This document shows positions 63,601 through 64,000 of a DNA stretch of 64,000 nucleotides, piece by piece. Source of the stretch: Clostridiales bacterium (GTDB lineage: Bacteria; Bacillota; Clostridia; Oscillospirales; CAG-272); contig DULN01000005.1 in NCBI GenBank assembly GCA_012840355.1, positions 22,048 to 86,047 of the forward strand. Direction: 5' to 3'. Position 1 is the first letter of the stretch. Each line of letters opens with the position of its first letter. A program made the translations under genes and the position numbers. The notes under the pieces were generated by a model, which was not told the origin of the DNA, did not search any database, and worked only from the letters and a program-made list of their open reading frames with translations.

Positions 63601-63830
63601 TGGGCTTTGCTGCCGGCATGATGGGGATTGGCATATCGCTGCTTTTGTGCATCCCGATTAGCGCGCTGATACACCGGCTTAGCGGCGTTACGGCGATAAA
63701 CGCGTTTATAAAGCCGCTGCACGCTGTCGTGTTGGTGCTAATCAGCATGGCGCTCACGCTTATCGCCGGCATTATCCCCTCCCGTATCGCAGCCAACAAA
63801 GACCCCGTCGAAGCATTGCGCACTGAGTAG
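60609..63830 (+). CDS. ABC transporter ATPase-permease fusion (MacB/FtsX-type)
   Basis: This 1073-residue fusion begins with an ABC ATPase ([21 protein letters not shown]alker A at about residue 36, [15 protein letters not shown] signature, [11 protein letters not shown]alker B, VTHNAE switch), then a first membrane span (about 265-290), a large outer region of some 600 residues (Glu/Ala-rich, probably coiled-coil), and three C-terminal spans with an FtsX domain ([31 protein letters not shown], in parts). MacB-type proteins act as mechanotransmission or peptide/antibiotic exporters. The start is TTG at 60609 after AGGGG. It is alone, with no two-component system nearby. Confidence 0.92.
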   Translation: MLKLVDIHKRYTAGGTSVEALRGVSINFRKSEFVAILGPSGCGKTTMLNIIGGLDRYTSGDLIIGGRSTKEYADADWDDYRNKSIGFVFQSYNLIPHQTVLANVELAMTLSGISKSERRRRAIEALERVGLGDQIKKKPTHLSGGQMQRVAIARALVNNPEIVLADEPTGALDTQTSVQVMDILKEIARDRLVIMVTHNAELAHRYATRVINLLDGQVTGDSNPYDGTEDEPQKATAKKKRRRSTSMSFFTALGLSLDNLMTKRARTILTSFAGSIGIIGIALILALSTGVKQYIDEVQRDTLSSYPITIEDEQTDISSFMKALGEVGKSRSGASKPEHPADAVYSDASLYELFNAVFNPEVTKNDLRSFKEYLDAELAKEPGSGGLVDAVSSVQYLYGVKFSTYVKSPEGDWVNTDMSDAFAALPRNLSRQASMLRSQFSRFGLWQELMPGKNGELISDMIYQQYDLVYGDWPRDKDEVVLILNKNNEISDLAFYSLGQMTAKEVEEILTAVVNEKGISIGTRKLDYEEALNIRFRLLAACDLYADSDGDGVWTSIADDKEALALRVGSGLELRISGIIRPKEDATATALTGIFGYTHKLTEYLIEYTETSPAVKAQRAEENANFDIFTGLPFEIEETENPTVEYKAERVREYFASLDDAGKAKLYTQIISEPSEEYISSMLEQYMAQYQTRESMEAAVAEAYGMDAESVKGYLASYSDEELRDMMREQVANMIKQQYAAQAEERVKAIMTAPTPEELEAIKAEIKAQFINRDIKAAYVTSDWAKKTGMPTADIMAYLSGLSDAELDALVDGIAAEQAKEYYAAAAQPYTPEGYAKVAAAFDAEYGSETDVETLARYYDLYMPREVSESTLADNLKKLGAVDLAEPRAINIYAATFENKDAIADEIKKYNDSVGEEKKIVYTDYVALLMSGITGIINAISYGLIVFVSISLVVSSIMIGIITYISVLERTKEIGILRSLGASKRDISRVFNAETLIVGFAAGMMGIGISLLLCIPISALIHRLSGVTAINAFIKPLHAVVLVLISMALTLIAGIIPSRIAANKDPVEALRTE

Positions 63831-63843
63831 TTTGTTCGGTTTT

Positions 63844-63873
63844 GTGGGGGGCTTTTTGTAAAAAGTCCCCCAC
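63844..63873. terminator. Terminator-like palindrome after the ABC gene
   Basis: GTGGGGGGCTTTTT and AAAAAGTCCCCCAC form a near-perfect hairpin just after the stop at 63830. It is a member of the palindrome family. The remaining bases to 64000 show short inverted repeats (GGGGCTTGGTCAAGCC) and no gene. Confidence 0.8.
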
Positions 63874-64000
63874 ACGCCCTTAAAAACTTTTATGCATGGG
63901 GCTTGGTCAAGCCAAGCGTAACTACCATAAAGGAAGCATATACGCGCCGCCTTGCTTTGGTTAAAACAGGCGCCGGCGCAAACAAAAAAGCCTGCGGCAA

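Noticed and set aside
1..64000. CRISPR arrays, tRNA and rRNA genes
   Set aside because: No regular repeat-spacer pattern, no tRNA T-loop/anticodon arrangement and no rRNA segment was recognised when reading both strands by eye; a covariance search could still find a tRNA.

Overview
The window is about 64 kb of GC-rich, gene-dense chromosome from an uncultured-type Clostridia (Firmicutes), plausibly a gut Oscillospirales or Christensenellales relative. This rests on gene content (CdaA/CdaR, RelA, AddB, QueT, the scr-dnaX-ybaB-recR order, a large SRP RNA with Alu domain, a ferredoxin-dependent 2-oxoacid oxidoreductase, an SLH-domain surface protein, FeoA/FeoA/FeoB/FeoX, DHHW and DUF4358 proteins) and not on a taxonomic marker. 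No tRNA, rRNA, CRISPR array, insertion sequence or intact prophage was recognised.

Layout. 1-5.5 kb (minus): a partial M18 aminopeptidase and three cytoplasmic carbohydrate enzymes (GH31, GH130, GH29). 5.6-8.7 kb (minus): recR, ybaB, dnaX and the SRP RNA with a near-consensus promoter. 8.8-10.7 kb (plus): a divergent promoter, a ZTP (pfl) riboswitch and purH. 11-16 kb (plus): an MBOAT O-acyltransferase with two DHHW/AlgX-like partners, a probable surface-glycan O-acetylation operon. 16-19.6 kb (minus): four subunits of a 2-oxoacid (probably branched-chain) ferredoxin oxidoreductase and a P-loop ATPase. 19.7-27.3 kb (plus): cdaA-cdaR, a remnant of a flavoprotein gene, an RseC-like gene, recJ and relA. 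27.4-30.8 kb: a methyltransferase stub and addB without addA. 31-39.8 kb (plus): an unrecognised anchored protein, queT, a lone phage-type DUF6291 gene, galU, two membrane proteins of unknown role, a dCMP deaminase-like gene, an LMW phosphatase, rimI and tsaD. 39.8-40.65 kb: a large non-coding region with two matching arrays of DnaA-box-like sites. 40.65-44 kb (plus): isocitrate/isopropylmalate dehydrogenase, a GNAT and a GH78-like enzyme. 44-48 kb (minus): SLH protein, RidA, HD hydrolase. 48.5-50 kb (plus): DUF4358 lipoprotein and a third AlgX-like protein. 50.3-53.65 kb (minus): the feo iron-uptake operon with DtxR-type palindromes. 53.9-60.3 kb (minus): a membrane protein, a tyrosine recombinase, two AI-2E family transporters and a diguanylate cyclase. 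60.6-63.8 kb (plus): an ABC ATPase-permease fusion.

Most genes are housekeeping. The strongest unexplained signal is the pair of arrays at 40081-40208 and 40456-40584: the same series of TGTGGA/TCCCCA sites at the same spacing, repeated 376 bp apart while the DNA between the sites has diverged. It looks like a DnaA-binding locus (an origin, or a DnaA-titration or control site) with no dnaA gene in the window. Other notable points are a mosaic family of intergenic palindromic repeats, two gene remnants that record deletions, and regulatory elements (ZTP riboswitch, DtxR-type operators, a possibly leaderless gene).
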